From contig NZ_NJDE01000016.1 of NCBI RefSeq assembly GCF_002205895.1, forward strand, positions 1 to 64,000: a stretch of DNA of 64,000 nt, written 5' to 3'. Source of the DNA: Saccharibacillus sp. O23 (GTDB taxonomy: Bacteria > Bacillota > Bacilli > Paenibacillales > Paenibacillaceae). Position 1 is the stretch's first letter. Each line of letters begins with the position of its first letter. The translations under genes were made by a program, and so were the position numbers. The notes beneath the pieces were generated by a model. It was not told where the DNA came from, made no database searches, and worked only from the letters and a program-made list of their open reading frames with translations. Below, piece after piece: positions 1 to 9,242 of the stretch.

Positions 1-532
1 CCTCGCCGCCTTCGGCCGGCGTCGCGGCCGCGGAACCCGGCCGCGCGGCAGGCCGAGCGCCGTCCGCGGGCAGCGCCGCGGACGAAGCGCCCGCTTGCTT
101 CGCAGGCTCGCGCAGGTTCGCCAGCGCTTGGCGAACGTAACGGTCCACTTCGTGGACCGTGCGGCGCACGGCGTCGAGTTCTTCGCCGAGCCCGGCTTCG
201 GCGGCGCGCCGTTCCATGCGGTCGGTCTTGACCGACAGCAGGAACAGCGACTGCGCGATGCCGTCGTGCAGTTCGCGCGCCAATTCTTCGCGCGCTTCCA
301 GATTCGCTTTGGCCGCGCGGGCCTGTTCCAGTTCGCGCTGCATGCGCTCCAGCATGCCGAACAGCCGGCGCAGCAGCGTGATACTGACCACGAATACCAA
401 TACCGGCGTCAAGACGTTGCCGGCGTTCATGGAGAGAACCGGCATCAGAAATTGATGCCGGACGTACTCCCACACGCCGACGACTACCGTCGGCAGAAAC
501 AAGATCAACCATTTGATCTGTTTGTAACTCAT
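1..532 (-). CDS. Sensor histidine kinase (HisKA_3 type), 3' part cut by window edge
   Basis: The minus strand is open from an ATG at 532 to the left edge (177 codons, no stop). The product starts MSYKQIKW, followed by two hydrophobic stretches (about residues 7-20 and 36-52). A coiled coil then leads to ELARELHDGIAQSLF (about residue 85), which is the phospho-histidine motif of the NarL/LiaS-type HisKA_3 kinases. The ATPase domain would lie beyond the edge. The end of the visible part is an Ala/Pro-rich linker. A NarL-type response regulator would be expected next to it, outside the window. The gene is divergent from cardiolipin synthase. Family is well supported; the signal sensed is unknown. 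Confidence 0.85.
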   Translation of the reverse strand, partial: MSYKQIKWLILFLPTVVVGVWEYVRHQFLMPVLSMNAGNVLTPVLVFVVSITLLRRLFGMLERMQRELEQARAAKANLEAREELARELHDGIAQSLFLLSVKTDRMERRAAEAGLGEELDAVRRTVHEVDRYVRQALANLREPAKQAGASSAALPADGARPAARPGSAAATPAEGGE

Positions 533-668
533 CGTTCGATCCCGCCTTCCGTCCTCGCGGCGCGAGCTTTCTATTAAATTTTAAACAAAAGACGCCGCTC
601 ACGAATGGCCCGTTCGGGCTACGTTTGAAGCTTTTTCGACTTTTATGCCCGATAAACATCCCGAATTG

Positions 669-697
669 TTCACTTATTGCTCACAATCGGTTAGAAT
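669..697 (+). promoter_or_regulatory. Putative sigma-A promoter for cardiolipin synthase
   Basis: TTCACT (669-674), a 17-base spacer and TAGAAT (692-697) lie about 125 bases upstream of the TTG start of the cardiolipin synthase gene, in the 289-base divergent gap 533-821. Both boxes are imperfect. No other signal is clear in this gap. Confidence 0.35.
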
Positions 698-821
698 ATT
701 GGGTTGTACGGCTTGCCTACCGGCTCGTGTATAAACAAACTGTGGTATATTCGGAACCCTCTACCTATAATGAGGATACCGAAATCAATGCACTCTTAAT
801 CGAAAGCGGAGGTCGCTGTTA

Positions 822-2270
822 TTGGAATTATATTGGTTTAGCCATGCTCCATGGTTCCTGCTCGTGCTGAACTTGCTGCTCGCGCTCACCGTCGTTTTTC
901 TGGAGAGACGCGATATCGGCGTCACTTGGGCTTGGTTGATGGTGCTTTTTTTCCTGCCGATCGTCGGATTCGTTCTGTACTTGTTCCTCGGTCAGAACTT
1001 GAGCAAGATCAAACGTTACCAGTTCCGGGAACAAGAGAAAATCCTGCTGCCCGGCATCTCCGTCCAGCGGCAGCAGCTGCTCGACGACAAGCTTCCGTTC
1101 AACGATCCGCGCACGGCCCGCTACCGCGAGCTGCTGCATATGAACATGGTCGGCGACTTCTCGCTGTATACGCAGGATAACGAAGTCAAAGTCTACGCGG
1201 ACGGCAAAGAGAAGTTCGACGCGCTGCTCGCGGACATCGCCCGGGCGGAACGCTACATTCATGTTCAATATTATATTTGGCAGAACGACCGTCTGGGCCA
1301 GCGCATGATCCAAGCCCTGACCGAGAAAGCCAAGCAAGGACTCGAAGTGCGCGTGCTCTACGACGCTTGGGGCAGCAAGAAGGTCACCCGCCGTTTCCTG
1401 CGCGGGTTTCGCGAAGCCGGCGGCGTGGCCGCTCCGTTCTTCCCGTCGCGGATTCCGTTCATCAACTTCAAGATGAATTACCGCAACCACCGCAAACTGG
1501 TCATCATCGACGGCGCGTGCGGCTATATCGGCGGCTTCAACGTCGGAGACGAGTATTTGGGCGAAGTCAAAAAGTTCGGGTACTGGCGCGATACCCATCT
1601 GCGGATCGAAGGCACGGCGCTGATCCAGATGCACGCCATTTTCCTGCACGACTGGAGTTTGTCCGTCAAGCAGAAGCTGCCCGAGAATCTGTTCTTGTCC
1701 GTCGACCGTCCGTTTACCGGCAAAGTCGGCGCGCAGATCATCTCCAGCGGTCCCGATCAGAGCCGCGAGACGATCAAGCTGGCCTACATCAAGATGATGG
1801 ACGAAGCGCGCGACACGATCATGATCCAGACGCCGTATTTCATTCCCGACGAGAGCATGATGACCGCCCTCAAGATGGCGATCCTGTCGGGCGTCGAAGT
1901 GCATCTCATGATTCCCAAAGTCCCCGATCACAAGATGGTCTATTGGGCGTCGTATTCGTATCTCGGCGAACTGCTGGATCTGGGCGTCAACTGCTATCTG
2001 TACAAAAAAGGCTTCCTGCACGCCAAAACGATGGTCGTCGACGGGCGTCTCGCTTCCGTCGGTACGGCCAATATGGATATCCGCAGTTACAAATTGAATT
2101 TCGAAGTCAACGCGATCCTCTACGATTCCGAGAAAGCCGGCGAGCTCGAAGCGCTGTTCCGCAAAGACATGGAAGACAGCGAAGTGCTGACCGTCGAGCA
2201 GTATAAGCTGCGTCCGCTGCTTCGCAAGCTCCTCGAATCGTTCACGCGCCTGCTGTCGCCGATTCTGTAA
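822..2270 (+). CDS. cls: Cardiolipin synthase, phospholipase D superfamily
   Basis: This 482-residue membrane enzyme condenses two phosphatidylglycerol molecules into cardiolipin and glycerol. Two N-terminal transmembrane helices (about residues 10-27 and 34-57) are followed by two PLD repeats. The HxKx4D motifs are His223/Lys225/Asp230 and His400/Lys402/Asp407, each followed by the usual Gly/Asn-containing tail (GGFN; GTANMD). Length is typical for bacterial Cls. The start is a TTG at 822, supported by AAAGCGGAGGT about 9 bases upstream. The gene is monocistronic with a strong terminator directly downstream, and divergent from the kinase at 532. Confidence 0.95.
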   Translation: MELYWFSHAPWFLLVLNLLLALTVVFLERRDIGVTWAWLMVLFFLPIVGFVLYLFLGQNLSKIKRYQFREQEKILLPGISVQRQQLLDDKLPFNDPRTARYRELLHMNMVGDFSLYTQDNEVKVYADGKEKFDALLADIARAERYIHVQYYIWQNDRLGQRMIQALTEKAKQGLEVRVLYDAWGSKKVTRRFLRGFREAGGVAAPFFPSRIPFINFKMNYRNHRKLVIIDGACGYIGGFNVGDEYLGEVKKFGYWRDTHLRIEGTALIQMHAIFLHDWSLSVKQKLPENLFLSVDRPFTGKVGAQIISSGPDQSRETIKLAYIKMMDEARDTIMIQTPYFIPDESMMTALKMAILSGVEVHLMIPKVPDHKMVYWASYSYLGELLDLGVNCYLYKKGFLHAKTMVVDGRLASVGTANMDIRSYKLNFEVNAILYDSEKAGELEALFRKDMEDSEVLTVEQYKLRPLLRKLLESFTRLLSPIL

Positions 2271-2292
2271 TCCGTTCGGATCGTTTCGCCGT

Positions 2293-2341
2293 AAAAAATC
2301 CGCTTCGTCCCCGCACCTGCGGCGGTCGGAGCGGATTTTTC
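2293..2341. terminator. Bidirectional terminator between cls and flavin reductase
   Basis: The arms AAAAATCCGCT and AGCGGATTTTT face each other around a G+C-rich loop, with A- and T-tracts on the two sides. It can end both the plus-strand cls transcript and the minus-strand flavin reductase transcript. Confidence 0.8.
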
Positions 2342-2411
2342 GTCGTGGAGGCGGCAAGGTCTGCATCCGCCTTGCCGGCCGGACGCAGACCTTCGAGCGC
2401 GGCGGCTGCGC

Positions 2412-3053
2412 TTATACCCCGCCGCCGGGCTGCGTCGGACGGGCGATCGCGAACAAGCGTCCCAGCTCGGCGTATTCGTTGCCCGCCAGACGGGCGACCG
2501 GACGCAGATTTTCCGTCAGCACGTAACCGTGTTCTTCGTCGTAGATCGACTCGTCGAGCCGGAATCGCAGGATGCGGGCGATCAGCAGATCGTGCGTGAT
2601 CCGTCCGTCGTCCGCTTTGATCGGAACATGCGATTCGAGGCGGCATTCGAGGCGAACCTTCGCTTCCGCGATCCCCGGCACGCTTACCGCCTCGCTGCCG
2701 GTCAGCGTAAGACGCGTCAGATCGATCTCGCTTTCTCCCGGCGGCAGCATCGCGGCCGTCTTGTTCATCTCTTCGACCAACGTCTCGTCGCAGATATGCA
2801 CGACCAATTCGCCGTGTTCGGTCACGTTGCGCGCCGTGTCTTTCATCTCGCCCGTCGGGCGGCGAACGACGGAGATCGCCACGAGCGGCGGCTCCGAGCT
2901 GATCATATTGAAATAACTGAACGGCGCGGCGTTCACGATGCCGTGCTCGGGCGAAATCGACGTCACCCACGCGATCGGACGCGGCGTAATCGTGCCGGTC
3001 ATCAGTTTGTAGATCTGTTTGTTGTCCAATTGTTCGGGATTCAGATTATGCAT
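2412..3053 (-). CDS. Flavin reductase-like FMN-binding split-barrel protein
   Basis: The 213-residue product has the flavin reductase-like signature: LMTGTITPRPIAWVTS near residue 17, then NAAPFSYFNMISSEPPL, typical of the FMN-binding split barrel. These proteins reduce FMN/FAD for a partner monooxygenase or bind FMN in small redox enzymes. No monooxygenase gene is adjacent, so the partner is unknown. An ATG at 3053 preceded by GAGAGGAG is preferred to a longer reading frame starting at 3194. A near-consensus promoter lies 62 bases upstream. The protein is cytoplasmic, with no signal peptide. Confidence 0.85.
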   Translation of the reverse strand: MHNLNPEQLDNKQIYKLMTGTITPRPIAWVTSISPEHGIVNAAPFSYFNMISSEPPLVAISVVRRPTGEMKDTARNVTEHGELVVHICDETLVEEMNKTAAMLPPGESEIDLTRLTLTGSEAVSVPGIAEAKVRLECRLESHVPIKADDGRITHDLLIARILRFRLDESIYDEEHGYVLTENLRPVARLAGNEYAELGRLFAIARPTQPGGGV

Positions 3054-3114
3054 GGGATAGGCTCCTCTCAGGACTCTAGGCCGATTTTGGTTTTCGAGGC
3101 GGCTGACTTTTTCT

Positions 3115-3143
3115 ATTGTAAGCTTACGAAAAGAATTTGTCAG
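3115..3143 (-). promoter_or_regulatory. Promoter of the flavin reductase gene
   Basis: On the minus strand CTGACA and TACAAT are separated by exactly 17 bases. Each matches the sigma-A consensus in 5 of 6 positions. The site is about 62 bases from the start codon at 3053. Confidence 0.6.
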
Positions 3144-3306
3144 GTTCAAGACGCGTCTTCGACATACGCCAAAGCGTTTTCGCCTATAATTCATAGTGCA
3201 TGCTGGAAGAACGCATGAAGATGCTCGGCAGTCTGCCGGAGCTGCTGCGCAGCCCTTTTTGATATCTCGCCCGCATTATTTGCATGGATATTCTGCATTT
3301 TGTCCA

Positions 3307-3364
3307 TTGCCACAGACGGGCGCAGCGCTTATGATTTCTTTTAACGATAATGATTATCATTATT
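3307..3364 (+). promoter_or_regulatory. Fur-regulated promoter and Fur box of the siderophore-binding protein gene
   Basis: TTGCCA (3307-3312), a 17-base spacer and TATGAT (3330-3335) form a good sigma-A promoter. Directly downstream, 3346-3364 reads GATAATGATTATCATTATT, a near-perfect 19-base Fur box, placed over the expected transcription start. Iron-bound Fur would block transcription of the gene starting at 3387. The rest of the gap 3054-3386 holds an isolated TATAAT at 3184 without a good -35 box and no supported gene. Confidence 0.85.
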
Positions 3365-3386
3365 AAAAAAAAAGGGGAATCTTTCG

Positions 3387-4406
3387 ATGATGTTCAACTC
3401 TTTGCACCGGCGCGCCAAGTTCTTCCGTCCGCTTCTGCTGCTGGCGATGCTGGCCCTGCCTCTGTCCGCCTGCGGCAGCGCTCAAACTCCGTCTTCGTCC
3501 GCCGCCGATTCGTCGCGCCCTGCGGCTGCTTCCGCGGCGGAAAGCGAAAAGCCTTCGTCCGCCGAAACTTCGGCGACGCGTACTTATACCGACAAAACGA
3601 ACCGCGAAGTCGAAATTCCGGCCTCTCCGCAGCGGATCGTCTATATCGGAAGCAATCCGGGCGATCTGCTGGCGATCGGAACGACGCCGGTCGGCGCTTC
3701 GCTCGACGTCATCGCCACGCAAGTCGCTTACCCGGATCTGCTCGAAGGCATCGAAGACGTCGGTTATCCGTATTCGCTGGAGAAAGTGACTTCGTTAAAT
3801 CCCGACTTGATCATATTCGACGATTGGGATCAAGAAAATCTGTCCAAACTCGAGCTGATCGCGCCTACCGTCGTGATCGGCGCAGACGATCCGATCGATA
3901 TGCCGGAACGCCTCGCGACGATCGGCGACGTTACGGGCCGTTCGGCGGAAGCCGAAGCATGGCTGAAGCAGTATCGGCAGAAGATCGAAGACACACGGGC
4001 CTCGCTGAAACTCGACGAAGACGCGACCGCCTCTTCCGTCCTGCTGCTCGGCAAGACCGTCTATATCATGGGCAATCAAGGGTTCAATCAGACGCTGTAC
4101 GGACGCTTGGGCCTGACGCCCAACGAGAACGTGCAGAAGCTGATCGACCAAGACGAACGGTTCATCGACGTATCGAGCGAACGGATTCCCGAATATGTCG
4201 GCACGGAGATTTTCGTTCTCACGGATTCCGAACCCGAAACGGTCGCGACGCAGAACACGCTGCTAAGCAGCGCTTTCTGGAAAACGATTCCCGCCGTGCA
4301 AAAAGGACGCGTACATATCATGAACAGCAAATGGAATTTCGACGACGCGACGACCAGCGAACGTTTGTTGGACGAATTGGCGAAAGTCATTAACGAAACG
4401 AAGTAA
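3387..4406 (+). CDS. Iron-siderophore ABC transporter substrate-binding lipoprotein
   Basis: The 339-residue lipoprotein has a hydrophobic signal ending in LSAC (Cys29), the lipobox that anchors it to the outer face of the membrane. A Ser/Ala/Glu-rich linker follows, then a helical-backbone (FecB/FhuD-type) binding domain with the usual start PQRIVYIGSNPGDLLAIG and the later NPDLIIFDDWD. It should capture a ferric siderophore and hand it to FecCD permeases, most likely those at 9243-11330, which carry the same Fur-box arrangement. The Fur box directly upstream supports an iron role. The ATG at 3387 follows an AAAGGGGAA site. The ligand cannot be told from sequence. Confidence 0.9.
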   Translation: MMFNSLHRRAKFFRPLLLLAMLALPLSACGSAQTPSSSAADSSRPAAASAAESEKPSSAETSATRTYTDKTNREVEIPASPQRIVYIGSNPGDLLAIGTTPVGASLDVIATQVAYPDLLEGIEDVGYPYSLEKVTSLNPDLIIFDDWDQENLSKLELIAPTVVIGADDPIDMPERLATIGDVTGRSAEAEAWLKQYRQKIEDTRASLKLDEDATASSVLLLGKTVYIMGNQGFNQTLYGRLGLTPNENVQKLIDQDERFIDVSSERIPEYVGTEIFVLTDSEPETVATQNTLLSSAFWKTIPAVQKGRVHIMNSKWNFDDATTSERLLDELAKVINETK

Positions 4407-4539
4407 AGCGGGACGCAAAAGCGTTCGCCGGGTTCCGGACAGCCGATTTTCGGGACGCGCGCTCCGAGTCGACGTTGATCTGCCGGGACAGAAATCGTCG
4501 CCTTTGCCGAACCGATCACCTTTAAGGAGGAGTAAAAGG

Positions 4540-6177
4540 ATGTTCCGCGAAAGTTCTGACGGACCGCGAATGCAAACGGATAGTTCTTGGCCTTATTCTC
4601 TTGAACGCGTCTACTTCGCTTCGGAAGCCGCGCCGAATGCCGCCGAGCTGGAAGTGACCGCGTTCGGGCAGCGAAGCGAATACGCTGCTGTGCTCCGGCT
4701 TCCCGGAAGTTCCGGCGATGCTTTCCGCGAAAACGCGCCTGCGGCCGCCGAAGAACGCTGGCTTTTTCGTATCCGCCATTCGGACGGCGACGATGAGGCG
4801 TTCGCTTCCCTGTTTCCCGATTCGATCTGGGACAAAACGGTTCGGCTTCCCGCCCGCGAAGCCGAACCCGCGTTGACCCGTCTTCGCTCGATGCCCGACG
4901 GCACGCCGGTCGATGCGCTGCGCCGTCAGATCGCCGCGCAAGAGCTGCTGTTGGCGCTGCTCGAAGCGCATGCCCGGCCTTCGGCTTCGTCGGCCGCCGA
5001 AGAGTTCCGCGCGGAAAAAGCGGTGCGCGATTCGATCGACGAGCTGCATCGCCGCTACCGCGAACCGCTGACCGTAGCGGAACTGCTGCGCATTTCCGGT
5101 CTCGGACGCTGGCAGTACGGCATGTGGTTCCGCCGCTTGACCGGTCAGGCTCCGCTCGATTATCTGAACGAACTGCGTCTGGAACAAGCGCGCGAGCGGC
5201 TCGTGCTGACCGACGATCCGCTGCGCGAGATCGCGCGCAGCGTCGGGTTCCGCGACGAATATTATTTCAGTCGGCGCTTCAGACGGTTCATGGGCGTGCC
5301 GCCCACCGAATACCGCCGCTTGGCGCGGCGGCGTACCGAAAGCGTGCGCCGGGCAGGCCCTCCCCCGCCGGCAAATCCTCGGCGGATCGCCGTCTCGGAC
5401 GGCTTCGTCGGCGATCTGCTGCTGCTCGGCGCGCGGCCGCTCGCCGCGCCGCTGGGCATCGTTCGCCGTCAGGTCGTTTTCGAAGCCGAACTCGGCGGCA
5501 TTGCCGATCTGGGCGCGGTGCTCGGCGACGAGCGGCTGGCTCCGCTCCGGCCCGATCTCGTCCTATGCGAAGCCGCGGACGACGGGCTGCTCGGACGCCT
5601 CGGCGGTCTGTGCGCCGCCGTCTCCCTCGAACTGATGCCGCCCGACGAGCGGCTGCGCATCGTCGGGGAACGGATCGGCCGCGCGGACGAAGCCGCGGCC
5701 TGGATCGCGGCGCACGCCGAAGCGCTGCGCGCCGCGTGGACCGCCGCCGGCGTGCGGGCGGGCGAAACGGCGGCCGCTTTCATCTTGCTGGACGCGCGGC
5801 TGTACGTCATGGCCGGCCAAGGCTTGGCCGCCACGTTATACCGCACGGGCGGATTCCTCCCGTGCCCCAAGATCGCCCGCATGATCGAAGCGGGCGTGGG
5901 GTTCCGCCGCGTACTGCCGGAAGAACTCGGCGAGTACGCGGCGGATCGCTTCTTCCTGATGCGCGGCCCGAACGAAGCCGCACGGGAAGACGCCCGTCTT
6001 CTCATTCGGACGGGCGCGATGCATCGGCACGCCGCGCAGCTCCATCTGCTCGACGGCTGGTGGAACTTCGATGACGCTTGGACTCGTCATCGCTTGGCGG
6101 ACGCGCTGCCGGAGCTGCTGCGCGGGAGCGTCCCCGATCCGGCGGCTTCGTCGGAGAGCGGACAAACGTCTCCATAA
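4540..6177 (+). CDS. AraC-family regulator fused to a siderophore-binding domain (Btr/YbbB-like)
   Basis: The 545-residue cytoplasmic regulator has three parts: an N-terminal region without a clear family; a two-helix-turn-helix AraC domain (about residues 165-262, with PLREIARSVGFRDEYYFSRRF near its end); and a C-terminal FecB/BtuF-like binding domain (about 275-535). B. subtilis Btr has the same plan and activates iron-bacillibactin uptake when the siderophore binds. It lies downstream of the binding-lipoprotein gene, so it probably senses the same ligand and activates this uptake set. The ATG at 4540 has a perfect AAGGAGG site, preferred over the frame opening at 4504. A 20-bp perfect hairpin terminator follows. 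Confidence 0.88.
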   Translation: MFRESSDGPRMQTDSSWPYSLERVYFASEAAPNAAELEVTAFGQRSEYAAVLRLPGSSGDAFRENAPAAAEERWLFRIRHSDGDDEAFASLFPDSIWDKTVRLPAREAEPALTRLRSMPDGTPVDALRRQIAAQELLLALLEAHARPSASSAAEEFRAEKAVRDSIDELHRRYREPLTVAELLRISGLGRWQYGMWFRRLTGQAPLDYLNELRLEQARERLVLTDDPLREIARSVGFRDEYYFSRRFRRFMGVPPTEYRRLARRRTESVRRAGPPPPANPRRIAVSDGFVGDLLLLGARPLAAPLGIVRRQVVFEAELGGIADLGAVLGDERLAPLRPDLVLCEAADDGLLGRLGGLCAAVSLELMPPDERLRIVGERIGRADEAAAWIAAHAEALRAAWTAAGVRAGETAAAFILLDARLYVMAGQGLAATLYRTGGFLPCPKIARMIEAGVGFRRVLPEELGEYAADRFFLMRGPNEAAREDARLLIRTGAMHRHAAQLHLLDGWWNFDDAWTRHRLADALPELLRGSVPDPAASSESGQTSP

Positions 6178-6181
6178 GAAC

Positions 6182-6236
6182 AAAAAGCCGAAGAAACTGC
6201 CGTCCCAACGGGAATAGGCAGTTTCTTCGGCTTTTT
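6182..6236. terminator. Bidirectional terminator with a 20-bp perfect stem
   Basis: The arms 6182-6201 and 6217-6236 are perfect complements with A/T ends on both sides. It sits between the convergent AraC regulator and the hydrolase fusion gene. Confidence 0.9.
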
Positions 6237-6290
6237 CGACGTTCTCGGCTGTCAGCTCCGATAAACTGCCGAGCAGCGAGAGCGAATCGT

Positions 6291-7997
6291 TTATGCTTGT
6301 TCGAACCGGTCGACCCGCGATCTATCCAACGACGCCAGCGCAAACCGTACGATCGGCTCGGGATCTTCAAGTCCGTGCGGATGATGTCCGCACTCCGGCT
6401 TGACGATCTTGTCGATCGTGCCGCCGGCTTCGCGGTAACGGCGTTCCAGAAGCTCCCCGTTCTCTTCGAGCGGCACGGCTTCGTCTTGACCGCCTGCTAC
6501 CAGCAGTATCGGAATGCCGGCCTGCGCCGGCACGGTCAAGCCTGCGAGCAGTTCTTCGGCGATCTGCCGAGCTTCGCGGCGAATCGAGGCCTCGTCCGCT
6601 TTGGCCGAAACGTCGATCCCGTAGACCGCCAGACAATCGAGCCATTCTTCGGGCGAACCGTATCCCGAACCCAGCCCGCCCGGCCAACTCGCGATATCCG
6701 CGACCGGCGCGTCCAGATACATAGCCCGCGTATGCCGCGGATACGTTTCCGCGTAACGAACCGCGTACAAGCCGCCCCGGCTCAAGCCTTCGAGCACCGG
6801 CCGAGCGTCTAGAGCGAATCGCCTCACGGCATCCGCGCGGAACTCTTCCATCCGCTCTGCCGCGACCGGCGATCCGTACAGGTCGCTTAACTTCGCGTAC
6901 GCGACATGCCAGCCTCGGCGCAGCAGTTCCAGATCGGCAGCCGGGAAATGGCCGAAGAATTCGGTCCGCCAGATCCACGGTCGACCTTCCGCCGTCCGCT
7001 TCGGCCGCACGATCGAGCAAGACCGGCCTTCCAGCACGTAATCGGTCCGCTCGAATCCGTTCCAGTCCGACGTTCGCTCGTCCGCCGTCCCGCCTTCCCG
7101 TTCGGCGGCCGCGCGAATGTCCGGCAGACGAGCTTCGGCTTCTTGCAGCGCTTGTTCCAGCGGCAGCGCTTCGAACTTGTTCGGATTGCTATGCCCGACA
7201 TATTCGCGCCATGCCGCTTTCAACAGTTCGCGCCGCTCGGTGACCCGGCGCAGAAATTCGCTTTCTCCGCATAACCACTCCGGCATTCGCTCCAGCTCGA
7301 TCCGGAAGACCCGGCTCAGAATGGTCCGAGCGATCACCGCATGGCCCGGCGCTTCGGGGTGAATCCCGTCTCCGTAACGGAACCCGGGATCGCGTTCGCG
7401 TTCCGCCCGGACATAATCCAGCAGCGGGCTTCGAAGATCGACCGTCTTCAAGCCGTTCCGACGGCCGTAGCGAAGCACCCATTCCGCGTAACGGGCCAAC
7501 ACGTCGTCGTACCGTTCGTAAGCGGCTTCGAACGAATAATCCGGCATGCCGAGCGGAAGCAGGCGTCCGGTCGCCGAAGGCGCGTCGAACGGCGGCGGAG
7601 TCATCAGAATCGGCTGCGCGCCGGCTTCGAAGATCGCGGCGACCGTTTTCTCGATCCCGCTCCGGTAAGCGGCGAAAAGTTCTTCGGACAGCGGATGATA
7701 GATCCCGTCGTTCATTCCGTAGCAGACGAAGACCCAATCCGGACGCGTCTCCGACAGCGCCCGATCCAGACGTTCATGCACGCAGGGCCGCGGAAAAGGA
7801 TGCGCGTTCTCGGAAGCGCCCGCCGAGGTTTCGCTGCTGACGCCCAACCCGATCCATTCGATGCGGCGATCCGGCAGATATTTCGACCAGAACGCGTCCA
7901 GATCGCGGATGTATGTACCGTTTTCGGTAATGCTGTCTCCCAAGAACAGAATTCGCAGATCCTGCGGGAGTTCCACTTGTTCGTTCCACCTGTTCAC
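6291..7997 (-). CDS. Two-domain esterase: SGNH/GDSL hydrolase fused to alpha/beta hydrolase
   Basis: The 568-residue protein holds two different hydrolase folds. Residues 1-235 are an SGNH hydrolase: GDSIT (20-24, Ser22), GMND (94-97) and DGIHP (210-214, with catalytic Asp and His). Residues 300-568 are an alpha/beta hydrolase: GLSRGG (404-409, Ser406 nucleophile), a GGQDEAVP acid-residue region, and a His in the GHHPHG stretch. Each catalytic set looks complete. No signal peptide or membrane segment is seen, so it is probably a cytoplasmic deacylase. Carbohydrate esterification (acetyl or similar) is a plausible target but is not shown. It lies in the middle of the split iron-uptake locus with no evident link to iron. 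Confidence 0.8.
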   Translation of the reverse strand: MNRWNEQVELPQDLRILFLGDSITENGTYIRDLDAFWSKYLPDRRIEWIGLGVSSETSAGASENAHPFPRPCVHERLDRALSETRPDWVFVCYGMNDGIYHPLSEELFAAYRSGIEKTVAAIFEAGAQPILMTPPPFDAPSATGRLLPLGMPDYSFEAAYERYDDVLARYAEWVLRYGRRNGLKTVDLRSPLLDYVRAERERDPGFRYGDGIHPEAPGHAVIARTILSRVFRIELERMPEWLCGESEFLRRVTERRELLKAAWREYVGHSNPNKFEALPLEQALQEAEARLPDIRAAAEREGGTADERTSDWNGFERTDYVLEGRSCSIVRPKRTAEGRPWIWRTEFFGHFPAADLELLRRGWHVAYAKLSDLYGSPVAAERMEEFRADAVRRFALDARPVLEGLSRGGLYAVRYAETYPRHTRAMYLDAPVADIASWPGGLGSGYGSPEEWLDCLAVYGIDVSAKADEASIRREARQIAEELLAGLTVPAQAGIPILLVAGGQDEAVPLEENGELLERRYREAGGTIDKIVKPECGHHPHGLEDPEPIVRFALASLDRSRVDRFEQA

Positions 7998-8149
7998 TTT
8001 CGATTCCTTCTTCCTCCGAATTTCGAACCGTTTTCGATCAAATCGGGCGATCGGCCCGAATGATCGAAACGTTTTAGACGATGCGTAATCTTTTGCCGCG
8101 ATGCCAGGTCTATCCTTGTCCGAGCCTTACGGCGCTCCGCCTGCTTCCG

Positions 8150-9034
8150 TTATTCGATTTCCGCGGCCCGGGCGTTCGACTCGACTTGCTCGACGCTTTT
8201 GCAGCCCGGAATCACGCAGCTGACGGCCGGGTTCTTGAGACACCAAGCCAGCGCCCATTCCGCCATGCCTACGCCTTCCGGCACTTCGCTGCGGCGAATC
8301 TCTTCGACGAGCTTCAGCTTCTCGTCGATCTCCGCGCGCTCGCGGCCTTTTCTCACATTGTCTTCGAATACCGCTCCCGGTTTGTATTTGCCGCTTAAGA
8401 AACCGCTGGCAAGCGGCACGCGCGCCAGCACGCCGAGATCTTGACGCTCGCAGGAAGGAAATACCCGCTCTTCCGGAACGCGGTCGATCCGGTTGTAGAC
8501 GACTTGAATCGCTTTGGCGTTCCGTTCGGTTGCTTGATCCGTCTGATGCAGATTGTCGTTGCTGCCGATCGAGATGCCCAGATTGCGGATCTTGCCGGCC
8601 TGCACCTGCTTGTCCAGCATCGTCCACAGTTCGTCGTTGTCGAACGCTTCGTCCGAGCCGGAGTGGAACTGGTACAAATCGACGTAGTCCGTACGGAGCG
8701 CGCGAAGCGACTCTTCGAGCTGCGTGCGGATCTGCTCGACGTTCCAAGCGTTCTCCCACCGTTCATGCCAGTGATGGCCGAATTTGGTCGCCACGATCCA
8801 GTCTTCGCGCCGCCCGCGCGACAAATAGTCGCCGATCAGGCTTTCGGACAGATGGTCCGGCCCGTAGCATTCGGCCGTATCGATCAGATTGATGCCCAGC
8901 TCTCTCGCCCGCTCGAGAATAGCGTCGGCGTCCTTTTGCGTATACTGCTTGCCCCAATCGCCGCCGAACTGCCAAGTGCCGACGCCTACCACGGACACGT
9001 TCAATTCGGTCTTGCCCAATCTTCTGTATTTCAT
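8150..9034 (-). CDS. Aldo/keto reductase
   Basis: The 294-residue cytoplasmic NADPH-dependent oxidoreductase has the TIM-barrel markers of the AKR family: an N-terminal RRLGKTELNVS, the catalytic region LIDTAECYGPDHLSE (Asp and Tyr), a Lys in VATKFGHH, and a His in YVDLYQFH. The NADP-binding C-terminal part has VIPGCKS. Length fits the family. The ATG at 9034 follows GAGAGGCGG. The closest relatives are probably general stress/detoxification reductases; the substrate is not predictable. It is transcribed on the same strand as the hydrolase fusion but separated from it by about 150 bases. Confidence 0.93.
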   Translation of the reverse strand: MKYRRLGKTELNVSVVGVGTWQFGGDWGKQYTQKDADAILERARELGINLIDTAECYGPDHLSESLIGDYLSRGRREDWIVATKFGHHWHERWENAWNVEQIRTQLEESLRALRTDYVDLYQFHSGSDEAFDNDELWTMLDKQVQAGKIRNLGISIGSNDNLHQTDQATERNAKAIQVVYNRIDRVPEERVFPSCERQDLGVLARVPLASGFLSGKYKPGAVFEDNVRKGRERAEIDEKLKLVEEIRRSEVPEGVGMAEWALAWCLKNPAVSCVIPGCKSVEQVESNARAAEIE

Positions 9035-9206
9035 GTTCGTTCGTCCGCCTCTCTCGATGTCTTCGAATGCGTTTCATGCCGATCCGCCGATAGAAAACCC
9101 GTTCGGATAGCGCTTCCATAATAGGCGATATGCAGCCGTTTTGCAATGCGGCTTCTTCGGACGAAGCGAAATACGACGCTTTCGTCTTATAGAAAGTCGA
9201 CATGAC

Positions 9207-9234
9207 AAAAGCCGCTTTCGCGAAGAAAGCGGCT
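9207..9234 (-). terminator. Terminator of the siderophore permease operon
   Basis: On the minus strand AGCCGCTTTC pairs with GAAAGCGGCT around a 5-base loop and is followed by TTTTG, just beyond the stop codon of the second permease gene. Confidence 0.8.
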
Positions 9235-9242
9235 CCTCTTAC

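Noticed and set aside
625-870. 81-codon frame upstream of cls
   Set aside because: No ribosome site; it spans the promoter region and overlaps the well-supported TTG start of cls.
3199-3261. 20-codon frame (MLEERMKMLGS...) after a TATAAT at 3184
   Set aside because: No ribosome site before the ATG and no good -35 box. Too short to support without conservation data.
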